In this document: one piece after another, positions 24,309 through 31,890 of the stretch
How the letters are laid out: each line of letters starts with the position of its first letter
Numbering within the stretch: position 1 is the first letter of the stretch
Source of the DNA: Flavobacterium sp.
GTDB taxonomy: Bacteria > Bacteroidota > Bacteroidia > Flavobacteriales > Flavobacteriaceae
Assembly: GCA_014379405.1 (NCBI GenBank)
Contig: JACMLU010000016.1
Coordinates: 62,001-126,000 of the forward strand
DNA: 64,000 bases
Direction: 5' to 3'
The notes under the pieces: generated by a model
Databases searched by the model: none
Told to the model about the DNA's origin: nothing
Seen by the model: only the letters and a program-made list of their open reading frames with translations
Made by a program: the position numbers and the translations under genes

Positions 24309-25703
24309 ATGAAAGATAACTTGTCACACAGTGAAGCCGCAGCCATTTTCAACAAAGATGAAAAACGGGTAGATTGGCACGATGAAACCCTTTGGTTTGT
24401 TCGCGAAAAGAGGGATAAAGCCGCTTTTCAAATTCCGGAATGGGAAACATTGCGAGAAACCGCTTCGCAAATCAAGAACAACGTGCTTTCGAATATCAAG
24501 GATTATTTGGTTGAATTTGAAGCCAATGCCTTGAAAAACGGTATCATTGTGCATTGGGCTGCCGATGGAGCCGAACACAATAAAATTGTTCATTCCATAA
24601 TAGAAAAACACGGTGTGAAGCAAATGGTGAAGTCCAAATCGATGCTTACCGAAGAATGTCACTTAAACGAATATTTGACCGAAAAAGGAATCGACGTCAT
24701 CGATACCGATTTGGGAGAACGCATTGTTCAATTGCGAAATGAACCACCAAGTCATATTGTTTTGCCTGCCATTCACCTTAAAAAACAAGATGTAAGCGAA
24801 ACTTTTCACGAACATCTGGGCACTGAAAAAGGAAATAACGACCCACAATATTTAACCGAAGCCGCACGATTGCACCTCAGAGATAAATTTCTAACCAGAA
24901 AAGTAGCTTTGACAGGAGTCAATTTTGCCATTGCCGAAACGGGAGAAATAGTGGTTTGCACCAATGAAGGAAATGCCGATATGGGTGTTCACCTTGCTGA
25001 TGTACATATTGCTTGTATGGGTTTCGAAAAAATAATTCCACAACGCAAACACTTGGGTGTTTTTCTAAGATTGTTGGCTAGAAGCGCAACGGGGCAACCC
25101 ATCACCACTTTTTCGAGCCATTTCAAAAAGCCAAGAGGCGGAAAAGAAATGCACATTGTTATTGTGGACAATGGACGAACCACACAATTAGGAAGACCTG
25201 ATTTTAGAAATTCATTGAAGTGTATTCGTTGTGCTGCTTGTATGAATACTTGTCCGGTTTACAGACGAAGCGGCGGACACAGTTATCATACTGCCGTGGC
25301 GGGGCCAATTGGTTCTATATTGGCACCGAATCTCGATATGAGTAAAAATGCCGATTTGCCTTTTGCCAGCACGCTTTGCGGCTCTTGTACGAATGTGTGC
25401 CCCGTGAAAATTGACATTCACGACCAATTGTACAAATGGCGTCAAGTATTGGTAAAAGAAGGCTACACACCAACAGTAAAAACCATCGCTATGAAAGGAA
25501 TGTCGGCTGTTTTGTCTAATCCAGTGGTTTTTGATTTTGCCGGAAAAGCGGGAAGATTCGTGATGAAAAATGCGCCTTTTATGGTGAACAACAACCTAAA
25601 TGCGTGGTACAAACAAAGAGAAATGCCAGCGCCGCCAGAAGAATCCTTCAGAGAATGGTACAAGAAAAACGGAAAAGAATTTAAAGGAAAAGACAATGAG
25701 TAG
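24309..25703 (+). CDS. lutB: L-lactate oxidation complex subunit LutB (ferredoxin-type)
   Basis: The 464-residue protein has the LutB layout: a large N-terminal domain with TGVNFAIAETGEIVVCTNEGNAD, whose core AETGEIVVCTNEGN is diagnostic, then two 4Fe-4S motifs, CIRCAACMNTCPVYRR (about residue 303) and CGSCTNVCPVKIDIHDQ (about 356). It is the electron-transfer core of the lactate-oxidising complex. Its stop codon overlaps the lutC start by 8 bp, indicating translational coupling. It is 91 bp downstream of lutA. Confidence 0.94.
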   Translation: MKDNLSHSEAAAIFNKDEKRVDWHDETLWFVREKRDKAAFQIPEWETLRETASQIKNNVLSNIKDYLVEFEANALKNGIIVHWAADGAEHNKIVHSIIEKHGVKQMVKSKSMLTEECHLNEYLTEKGIDVIDTDLGERIVQLRNEPPSHIVLPAIHLKKQDVSETFHEHLGTEKGNNDPQYLTEAARLHLRDKFLTRKVALTGVNFAIAETGEIVVCTNEGNADMGVHLADVHIACMGFEKIIPQRKHLGVFLRLLARSATGQPITTFSSHFKKPRGGKEMHIVIVDNGRTTQLGRPDFRNSLKCIRCAACMNTCPVYRRSGGHSYHTAVAGPIGSILAPNLDMSKNADLPFASTLCGSCTNVCPVKIDIHDQLYKWRQVLVKEGYTPTVKTIAMKGMSAVLSNPVVFDFAGKAGRFVMKNAPFMVNNNLNAWYKQREMPAPPEESFREWYKKNGKEFKGKDNE

Positions 25704-26283
25704 TAGAGCCAGTATTTTAGAAAAAGTAAAACAAAACCAACCTTCAACGGTTAGTGAATTGCCTAATCTGACTTTTTTAGGGTTAGACACTTTTGATATT
25801 CTCGAAAAGTATAAAACCGTTTTAAAAGGTATTGGAGGTGATTTTGTAGAAGTGAAAGATTACCAAGGAATAATTGACTTTGTAAAGCAAAATTATTCTA
25901 CCGATAAACGAATGATTACTACCGTTCCAGAATTGGCAGAAATTGCAACATTGGATTGGTTCAATGTTGATCCTCATTCTTTGGAAGATGTAGAATTGAC
26001 TTTGGTAAAAGCCCATTTTGGCGTTGCCGAAAACTCTGCCCTTTGGGTAACTGACGATATCTTGGGACAACGCGTTTCTACATTTATACCGCAATACTTG
26101 GCTATAGTTGTAAATAAAAAGGATATTGTGGCAACGATGCATCAAGCTTATGATCGCATTGGCAATCAAGAATATGGTTTCGGGACATTCATTGCAGGGC
26201 CTTCCAAAACTGCTGATATTGAACAATCATTGGTCTTGGGTGCTCATGGAGCGAGGGGATTGACGGTGTTTTTGATGGATTAG
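25696..26283 (+). CDS. lutC: L-lactate oxidation complex subunit LutC (LUD domain)
   Basis: This 195-residue LUD-domain protein is the third subunit of the lactate utilisation complex. Conserved blocks include VAENSALWVTDDI, RVSTFIPQYLAIVVNKKDIV and [20 protein letters not shown] followed by [13 protein letters not shown], the usual LutC/YkgG C-terminus. I place the start at the ATG at 25696, overlapping the lutB stop; an in-frame ATG at 25600 lies within lutB and adds unconserved basic residues. A strong terminator follows. A decayed second copy of its 3' half lies at 27983-28242. Confidence 0.93.
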   Translation: MSSRASILEKVKQNQPSTVSELPNLTFLGLDTFDILEKYKTVLKGIGGDFVEVKDYQGIIDFVKQNYSTDKRMITTVPELAEIATLDWFNVDPHSLEDVELTLVKAHFGVAENSALWVTDDILGQRVSTFIPQYLAIVVNKKDIVATMHQAYDRIGNQEYGFGTFIAGPSKTADIEQSLVLGAHGARGLTVFLMD

Positions 26284-26312
26284 CAACAAAATCTATTTCT
26301 AAGTAAATATAT

Positions 26313-26345
26313 AAAGCCTGTAAATCTTGTGATTTACAGGCTTTT
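26313..26345 (+). terminator. Terminator after lutC
   Basis: AAAGCCTGTAAATC (26313-26326) pairs perfectly with GATTTACAGGCTTT (26331-26344) across TTGT, followed by TTCCTTT. It ends the rhamnose-lactate gene cluster. A degraded relative follows the lutC fragment at 28272. Confidence 0.9.
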
Positions 26346-26437
26346 CCTTTAAATTTAAATTTTTTAGTGGAGCAGAGTGAGGGAATTTTTAAGATTTTTG
26401 AGTCAGATTTGAGATTAAAAAACTTTAAATTTCTTGA

Positions 26438-26581
26438 AGGTTTTTGGTTTGGGAAGTGGGGCAAATCAGTGATGTAGATTTTTTGCTTTTTCTACTAGAT
26501 ATTCTTATGACGGATGAAGTTGCTGGTTTACGTACTCCAGAAATGGATCCAAACTATATAAAATTTAAAAATAGAATTTAA
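26438..26581 (+). pseudogene. 3' remnant of an unknown gene coupled to GH130
   Basis: An open frame with no good start ends in TDEVAGLRTPEMDPNYIKF and then KNRI. Its TAA shares one base with the ATG of the GH130 gene (TAATG at 26579-26583). That overlap is a typical translational-coupling junction, so this is probably the C-terminal end of an upstream operon partner whose 5' part was lost. I do not recognise the family. The alternative is a chance open frame of about 47 codons. Confidence 0.4.
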
Positions 26582-27639
26582 TGAAAGACTTAGCAAAACG
26601 TTTTACAGAAAATCCTTTATTGTCACCGGCAGATATTCCTGCCAGTAGAGAAGGTCTAGAAATTACCTGCTTACTTAACCCTGGTGTATTTCAATTTGAA
26701 GGAAAAACTTGGTTGATTGTTCGGGTGGCAGAAAGACCAAAACAAAAGAAAAATATCATTTCCTTTCCTATTCTTACGGAAACAGGCGCCATAGAAATTA
26801 TTGAAATCCGAATGGAAGATCCAGAATTAGATGCCAGCGATGCAAGGGTAATTAATTATAAAGGAGTTGATTATTTGACCACGCTTTCTCATCTAAGATT
26901 ACTTTGCAGCGAAGATGGACGAAAATTTTACGAGCCGGAAAATTACCCTCCTTTGGTAGGAGAAGGGATGCTGGAGACTTTTGGCATTGAGGATTGTCGT
27001 GTCGCTTTATTGGATGGAAAGTATTATTTAACCTTTACTTCCGTTTCTCCAAATGGAGTTGGTGTTGGTTTACGCACAACCACTGATTGGAAAAATTTTC
27101 AATCACACGGAATGATATTGCCACCACACAACAAGGATTGTGCTATTTTCGAGGAAAAAATAAACGGCTTGTATTATGCTTTACACCGTCCGAGCAGTGT
27201 TGATATTGGCGGTAATTATATATGGTTGACTTCTTCTCCCGATGGTCTTCATTGGGGAAATCATCATTGCATTATTAAAACAAGAATTGGTCTTTGGGAC
27301 AGTAAAAGGGTTGGTGCCGGTGCGGCTCCCATAAAAACAGAAAAAGGCTGGTTGTCCATTTATCATGGTGCCAATGCGGCACATCAATATTGTTTGGGTG
27401 CTTTTTTAATGGACTTGGAAGATCCTTCAAAAGTAATAGCCAGAACCCAAGAGCCTATTATGATACCTACCGCAAGCTATGAATTGAGTGGGTTTTTTGG
27501 AAACGTCGTGTTTACCAATGGACATATTGTGCATCCTGATGACGATACCATCACAGTTTATTATGGTGCTTCCGACGAGTTTGTTTGTGCTGCCGAGTTT
27601 TCAATTGCAGATGTATATTCACTTTTAAAATTTAACTGA
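26581..27639 (+). CDS. GH130-family beta-mannoside phosphorylase/hydrolase
   Basis: The 352-residue cytoplasmic-looking protein (no signal peptide) is a five-bladed beta-propeller of glycoside hydrolase family 130. Typical segments are NPLLSPADIPAS, LNPGVFQFEGKTWLIVRVAER, GIEDCRVALLDGKYYLTFTSVS (with the catalytic Asp of the E-D-x-R motif), DCAIFEEKINGLYYALHRPS and a late AAHQYCLGAFLMDLEDPSKVI. GH130 enzymes phosphorolyse or hydrolyse beta-linked mannosides; which one is not decided here. The start overlaps the stop of an upstream gene remnant and its stop overlaps the ATG of a broken MFS gene, so it is the surviving member of a mannoside operon placed behind lutC. Confidence 0.88.
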   Translation: MKDLAKRFTENPLLSPADIPASREGLEITCLLNPGVFQFEGKTWLIVRVAERPKQKKNIISFPILTETGAIEIIEIRMEDPELDASDARVINYKGVDYLTTLSHLRLLCSEDGRKFYEPENYPPLVGEGMLETFGIEDCRVALLDGKYYLTFTSVSPNGVGVGLRTTTDWKNFQSHGMILPPHNKDCAIFEEKINGLYYALHRPSSVDIGGNYIWLTSSPDGLHWGNHHCIIKTRIGLWDSKRVGAGAAPIKTEKGWLSIYHGANAAHQYCLGAFLMDLEDPSKVIARTQEPIMIPTASYELSGFFGNVVFTNGHIVHPDDDTITVYYGASDEFVCAAEFSIADVYSLLKFN

Positions 27640-27982
27640 TGCTAAAGAAACCAAGAACTGAAATCGCGTACTTTTTACTAATGGTTTTCTATTAAAACAT
27701 TTTAATATCCGAAAACTATACTCGGCAATTATGATGCTCAGTGGCGTTTCGATGATTATTAGAATATCTTTAAAAACGCTGGATTTAACGGGGATAGGGA
27801 TAGCGGGAATGACTTTGGGACTTTCCTTTGGTTTGTATTGGTCTAATAGAGGATGCCTTGCACTTGCAATAACGAATGATAAAAACAGGAATTATTATTA
27901 TGGATTAGAGACTTTCATTTATACAATTATTGCAATAGCTATCTCGGCAACTATCGGATGGTTTATTCAATCCAAAATTGGT
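27639..27982 (+). pseudogene. Broken MFS transporter gene
   Basis: The ATG at 27639 overlaps the GH130 stop (TGATG) and begins MLKKPRTEIAYFLLMVFY, then meets TAA at 27693. From 27719 a second frame reads YSAIMMLSGVSMIIRISLKT and continues through two hydrophobic stretches, GIAGMTLGLSFGLYW and FIYTIIAIAISATIGWFI, with RGCLALAITND between them. This looks like the start and an interior part of a 12-helix major facilitator protein with an internal deletion and the rest missing. The frame then runs directly into lutC-like sequence. MFS transporters are common partners of GH130. Confidence 0.7.
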
Positions 27983-28242
27983 GATGCCGAAAACTCTGCT
28001 CTTTGGGTAACGGACGATATTTTGAGACAACGTGTTTCTACATTTATACCACAATATTTGGCCATAATCGTCAATAAAAAAATATTGTAGCCACAATGCA
28101 TCAAGCTTATGACCGTATCGAAAATCAAGAATATGGTTTTGGAACTTTCATTGCTGGTCCATCTAAAACCGCCGATATCAAACAATCATTAGTATTGGGA
28201 GCTCACGGAGCAAGAGGATTGACGGTGTTTTTGATGAAGTAG
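27983..28242 (+). pseudogene. Decayed second copy of the lutC 3' half
   Basis: The translation matches lutC from AENSALWVTDDI to the C-terminus ([20 protein letters not shown] then [13 protein letters not shown]). A single base is missing near 28082, where lutC has AATAAAAAGGATATTGTGG and this copy AATAAAAAAATATTGTAG, which shifts the frame and creates a stop. The 5' half is absent; instead the sequence is joined to the MFS fragment. Many differences from lutC are at third codon positions, so the copy is not recent or came from a related genome. Confidence 0.88.
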
Positions 28243-28271
28243 ATTGTAATTGTATACAAAATAACAAAATA

Positions 28272-28301
28272 CTGTAAATCTATGGTTTACAGGTTTTTTT
28301 T
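28272..28301 (+). terminator. Terminator after the lutC fragment
   Basis: CTGTAAA (28272-28278) pairs with TTTACAG (28286-28292), followed by TTTTTTTT. It is a shortened relative of the lutC terminator at 26313, so the duplicated segment includes the terminator. Confidence 0.8.
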
Positions 28302-28478
28302 TGGATATATTTGGGATTGTTTTGTATTTTAACAAAAATTTCTCTGGTAATTTTTGTTAGTCTTCAATTGGTATTGGGTAGATTGTAATTTTTAATATCG
28401 GCATAATTTTTGATAAACTTAAGAATCATTTTCTTATAAAAAAACTTTGCTTTTGTGAAATAAAAACTAAAAAAGAAT

Positions 28479-30716
28479 ATGTCTGTTTCAAAACTAATGA
28501 AAACAAAAGAATGCCGCTTGTCGAGATTTTTTAGAATGGCCTTATTATTGCCGGTGTTTTTTGCTTCTGCTCAAACCAGTTCAGTAGTAACAGACCCATT
28601 AGTAGAACAGTTGCAAAGCTTTCCCCAAAATAATATTTCGGATTTGGTGTACTTGCAAACCAGCAAAACTATTTATGAAACCGAGGAGGATTTGTGGTTT
28701 AAAGGCTATGTCTTGGATGCACAATATTTTTATCCTTCGGCACGCAGTAAAACCTTGTTCGTGCAATTGACGGAAGACAAAACTGATCAGATCGTTTGGG
28801 AGAAAAAATACGAAATAGAAGATGGTTTTGTCGATGGGCATTTTTTTTTGCCAAGCGAATTGGCGGAAGGAATTTATACTTTGGCAGCCTACAGTTCCCA
28901 TTCTGTTGAGGGCAATGCCAAAGAGTTTTATGCCGCAAAGAAATTGGAGATTCTAAAGACAATTCGCCTTAAAACGATTGTTGCCCCGATTGAAAAAGAC
29001 AGTGTGGTACTTTTTACGACCTTTCCCGAAAGCGGGAAATTAGTCTCCGGAATCGAGAGTACCTTGGCTTTTAAAGCCGTCAATTCGAAAGGATTGCCCG
29101 TAGCTGTTTCGGGGGATTTGTATGAAAACGGAATTCTTTTATTCCCTTTTAAAAGTAGCCACGCGGGTATGGGCGGTTTTGATTTTACTCCAGACAGCAA
29201 CAAAAAATACCATATTCAACTCTCGGAACCGGCATCGGAAAAGATATACGACATAGAACCGATAGCACCCAGCGGTAAAGGATTACATTTTATAGGCAAT
29301 ACCAAAGATGTGGCTTATTTTAAAATTACGCAAAGCAATGATCTAAAGGAAGAAAGGATTTATTTGAGATTGCAAATCCGAGGCGTAGTTTATACTATTG
29401 CAACGGGCTTGTTGAAAAAAGAATTGGTAGTCAAAATCCCCTTAAAAGATATCCCGCAAGGGATTGCAGAAGTTACCCTTTTCGACAAAAATGCAATTCC
29501 TCTGGCAGAACGTTTGGTCTATGTCAACCAAGATCATAAATTGACCATCAAGACCGAACTCAACAAAAGTGGATTTACTACCCGGGATAAAGCAAGCCTG
29601 AAAATAAAAGTGACTGACGAAAAAGGACAGCCCATAGTGGCGCATCTGGGATTAAGCGTGTACGATGGCTTGTATCAAAACAAGCAAGATTCCAAAAACA
29701 TAGAGAGCCATTATTATCTTTCCTCCCAATTAAAAGGAAATATCTACGATCCTGCTTATTATTTTAACGAAAAAAATAAAGACCGTAAGCAAGCCCTAAA
29801 TTTATTATTGCTCACCCAAGGATGGCGAAATTATGTGTGGAATGAAGACAATGTAAAAGAACAAGGCAATGATGACCCCATTGTTTTTGATGAGTGGAAA
29901 GGAAAAGTTCGTTTTGAAAAAATCAAGAAAAATCTACCCAAAACTGTTGGAATAAAAGCAATATTGGTGGCTACAGCCGATGAGAAGACAAGTAAATATT
30001 TTATCACGACCGATTCGACAGGTGTTTTCACGGCGGGTTCTAAAGAATTTAAAAGTGGAGAAGGCGGTTATGTTTATTTAGAACTGAAATCAGCCGAAAA
30101 TCCAAAATGCCGAGTTGATTTTTCTGATAATTTTTTTAAAAAAATCAACAATAATCGTAAGAGCAAAAGCCTGATTTATCCTGTTTCAGCACTGCAAGAA
30201 ATAAAGACTGAAGCTGCTTCTCCTTTTGTTGGCCGTGAAACAATAACCAAATTGAAAGAAATTTTGATAACCTCAAAAAACAAAAAAGGCTTTAGGGACA
30301 AATACATAGGGAAACTGGATAGTTTGGCTAGATTGGATCGAATTAGTGATTATTGGTGCATTAATGGCATTCTTAACTGTAAAAATCATCCAGAAACTAG
30401 ATTTAATTATCGAGATCTAACCGAAACCGAGCTTTTAGAAATGTTTAATGTGGTTATGATAGAAGGTTATTATGGCAAGAAAGTGTTTTATGAAGCAGTG
30501 TATGATGAAGTAACGATAGCTGATTCCCTTCCGGATTTCCGTAATACCTTGTTTTGGAAATCGGATATCATCACTAACGAGCAAGGAGAAGCCAATGTTG
30601 ATTTTTTCTGCTCGGACATCAATTCCCTGTTTATAGGAAATATTGAAGGCGTGAGTGGCGATGGATTATTGGGAGCGGAGAATTTTGAATTTAAAGTCCG
30701 AAAAAAAGCGAATTAA
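28479..30716 (+). CDS. Secreted MG2 (macroglobulin-like) domain protein
   Basis: The 745-residue protein has an N-terminal export signal (hydrophobic MALLLPVFFASAQ). The early segment VYLQTSKTIYETEEDLWFKGYVLD is the signature of MG2-like strands found in alpha-2-macroglobulin-related Bacteroidota surface proteins. LTIKTELNKSGFTTRDKASLKIKVTDEKG repeats a macroglobulin-type fold, and ALNLLLLTQGWRNYVW is conserved in this uncharacterised group. Relatives often carry a TonB-receptor plug-like region; the DIITNEQGEANVDFFCSD ending is similar to their last domain. No enzyme activity is apparent. It is alone between the lutC scar and the convergent GH43 gene. An ATG at 28497 is another possible start. 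Confidence 0.7.
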   Translation: MSVSKLMKTKECRLSRFFRMALLLPVFFASAQTSSVVTDPLVEQLQSFPQNNISDLVYLQTSKTIYETEEDLWFKGYVLDAQYFYPSARSKTLFVQLTEDKTDQIVWEKKYEIEDGFVDGHFFLPSELAEGIYTLAAYSSHSVEGNAKEFYAAKKLEILKTIRLKTIVAPIEKDSVVLFTTFPESGKLVSGIESTLAFKAVNSKGLPVAVSGDLYENGILLFPFKSSHAGMGGFDFTPDSNKKYHIQLSEPASEKIYDIEPIAPSGKGLHFIGNTKDVAYFKITQSNDLKEERIYLRLQIRGVVYTIATGLLKKELVVKIPLKDIPQGIAEVTLFDKNAIPLAERLVYVNQDHKLTIKTELNKSGFTTRDKASLKIKVTDEKGQPIVAHLGLSVYDGLYQNKQDSKNIESHYYLSSQLKGNIYDPAYYFNEKNKDRKQALNLLLLTQGWRNYVWNEDNVKEQGNDDPIVFDEWKGKVRFEKIKKNLPKTVGIKAILVATADEKTSKYFITTDSTGVFTAGSKEFKSGEGGYVYLELKSAENPKCRVDFSDNFFKKINNNRKSKSLIYPVSALQEIKTEAASPFVGRETITKLKEILITSKNKKGFRDKYIGKLDSLARLDRISDYWCINGILNCKNHPETRFNYRDLTETELLEMFNVVMIEGYYGKKVFYEAVYDEVTIADSLPDFRNTLFWKSDIITNEQGEANVDFFCSDINSLFIGNIEGVSGDGLLGAENFEFKVRKKAN

Positions 30717-30814
30717 TATTTACTTCTTTAAGAATAAATATTAGGATTTCCTACTTTAGGAAATGCATTCATAAAAAAGAGCAACTATTAGAGTTGTTGA
30801 AATAATTTATTCTT

Positions 30815-31843
30815 TTATTTCCCAATAAAAACCTTCTTTTCAAAAGCATCCATTTTAAAGAATTCGTCTGTTACTTCCATTGATGGCCAACCGTCTTTTG
30901 TGAGGTATAATGGTTTTATGTTTAACAACGATTTCCCATCGGCAGAGCGGGTGTAGGCGTGATAAACCATATAGGTAGTGTCTTTTTCTGTGAAAATTCC
31001 GTTATGACCACGACCGGGTTCTTTGTCATCGCCAGCCAAGAAAAGGGAATATTTATCGTCCACCCAACTTTCACCTTCTTTATTGAGGTATGGACCTTCA
31101 ATGTTTTTGGATCTACCCATAACGATTTGGTAATTGCTGTTGATGCCTTTGCAGCAAATTCCTCTTGACGCAAAAATGTAATAATAATCAGGGCTTTTAA
31201 TCAAAAAAACGCCTTCGCCCAAATGGGATGTCAATTTTATCAGTTTTGGATTTTCCTCTAATAACTTGCCTGTTTTGGGGTTCAATTCGACCATTCTTAA
31301 GCCCGTTTGATAGGAACCATACAATAGCCAAACTCTACTGTCTTTGTTGACAAATACGTTGGGATCAATCACATTTACGCCTTCTCCGCCGTTTTTAAAA
31401 CTAATAACTGCACCGTGATCTTCCCATTTGTAGTTTGGATTTGATTTGTCTAAAGTTACATTGGTGGCATAGCCGATGCTTGAATTAAAATTCATCCAAG
31501 CTGAAACTGAATAATACAAATGATATTTTCCATCACGATAATGGATGTCTGGCGCCCAAAGCACTCCTTTTTGCTCTGGAATGTCTTTTTTCCACCAATC
31601 CAATACTTCGCCTTTTGGAAAAACGCCATTGTCATTTACCCAATTGATTTTGTCGGTTGATTTTTTGGAAGAAAGTCCCGTGCCAAAAACATAATAAGAA
31701 TCACCCGCTTTAATCATTACGGGGTCGTGTACCTTTAAATCCCCTTTCAAACCATTGTTTTCGAGGGTGTTTTGGGAAACTTCTTGTGACCAAGTAACTA
31801 TTGAAAAAAATAAAATCAGCAAGGTTAAACTATTTTTTTTCAT
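30815..31843 (-). CDS. GH43 arabinanase/arabinofuranosidase-like enzyme
   Basis: The 342-residue secreted protein (signal MKKNSLTLLILFFSIVTWSQ) is a five-bladed propeller of family GH43. The three carboxylates are visible: Asp in VHDPVMIKAGDSYYVFGTG (about residue 38, base), Asp in VIDPNVFVNKDSRVW (pKa modulator), and Glu in LGEGVFLIKSPDYYY (about 206, acid). APDIHYRDGKYHLYYS is also typical. The pattern is closest to endo/exo-alpha-1,5-L-arabinanases, though galactosidase or xylosidase activity is possible. It is the last gene of the minus-strand arm, 47 bp after the esterase-GH43 fusion. Confidence 0.9.
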   Translation of the reverse strand: MKKNSLTLLILFFSIVTWSQEVSQNTLENNGLKGDLKVHDPVMIKAGDSYYVFGTGLSSKKSTDKINWVNDNGVFPKGEVLDWWKKDIPEQKGVLWAPDIHYRDGKYHLYYSVSAWMNFNSSIGYATNVTLDKSNPNYKWEDHGAVISFKNGGEGVNVIDPNVFVNKDSRVWLLYGSYQTGLRMVELNPKTGKLLEENPKLIKLTSHLGEGVFLIKSPDYYYIFASRGICCKGINSNYQIVMGRSKNIEGPYLNKEGESWVDDKYSLFLAGDDKEPGRGHNGIFTEKDTTYMVYHAYTRSADGKSLLNIKPLYLTKDGWPSMEVTDEFFKMDAFEKKVFIGK

Positions 31844-31890
31844 TGAATTTAGGTTTGAATTGATATTTCAAAAAGCATTTAAATTTGAGC

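Noticed and set aside
30721..30800. Weak hairpins (ATTTCC/GGAAAT and CAACT/AGTTG) between the MG2 and GH43 genes as terminators
   Set aside because: The stems are 5-6 bp of low GC and no clear T run follows in either direction, so no terminator is claimed for this convergent junction.
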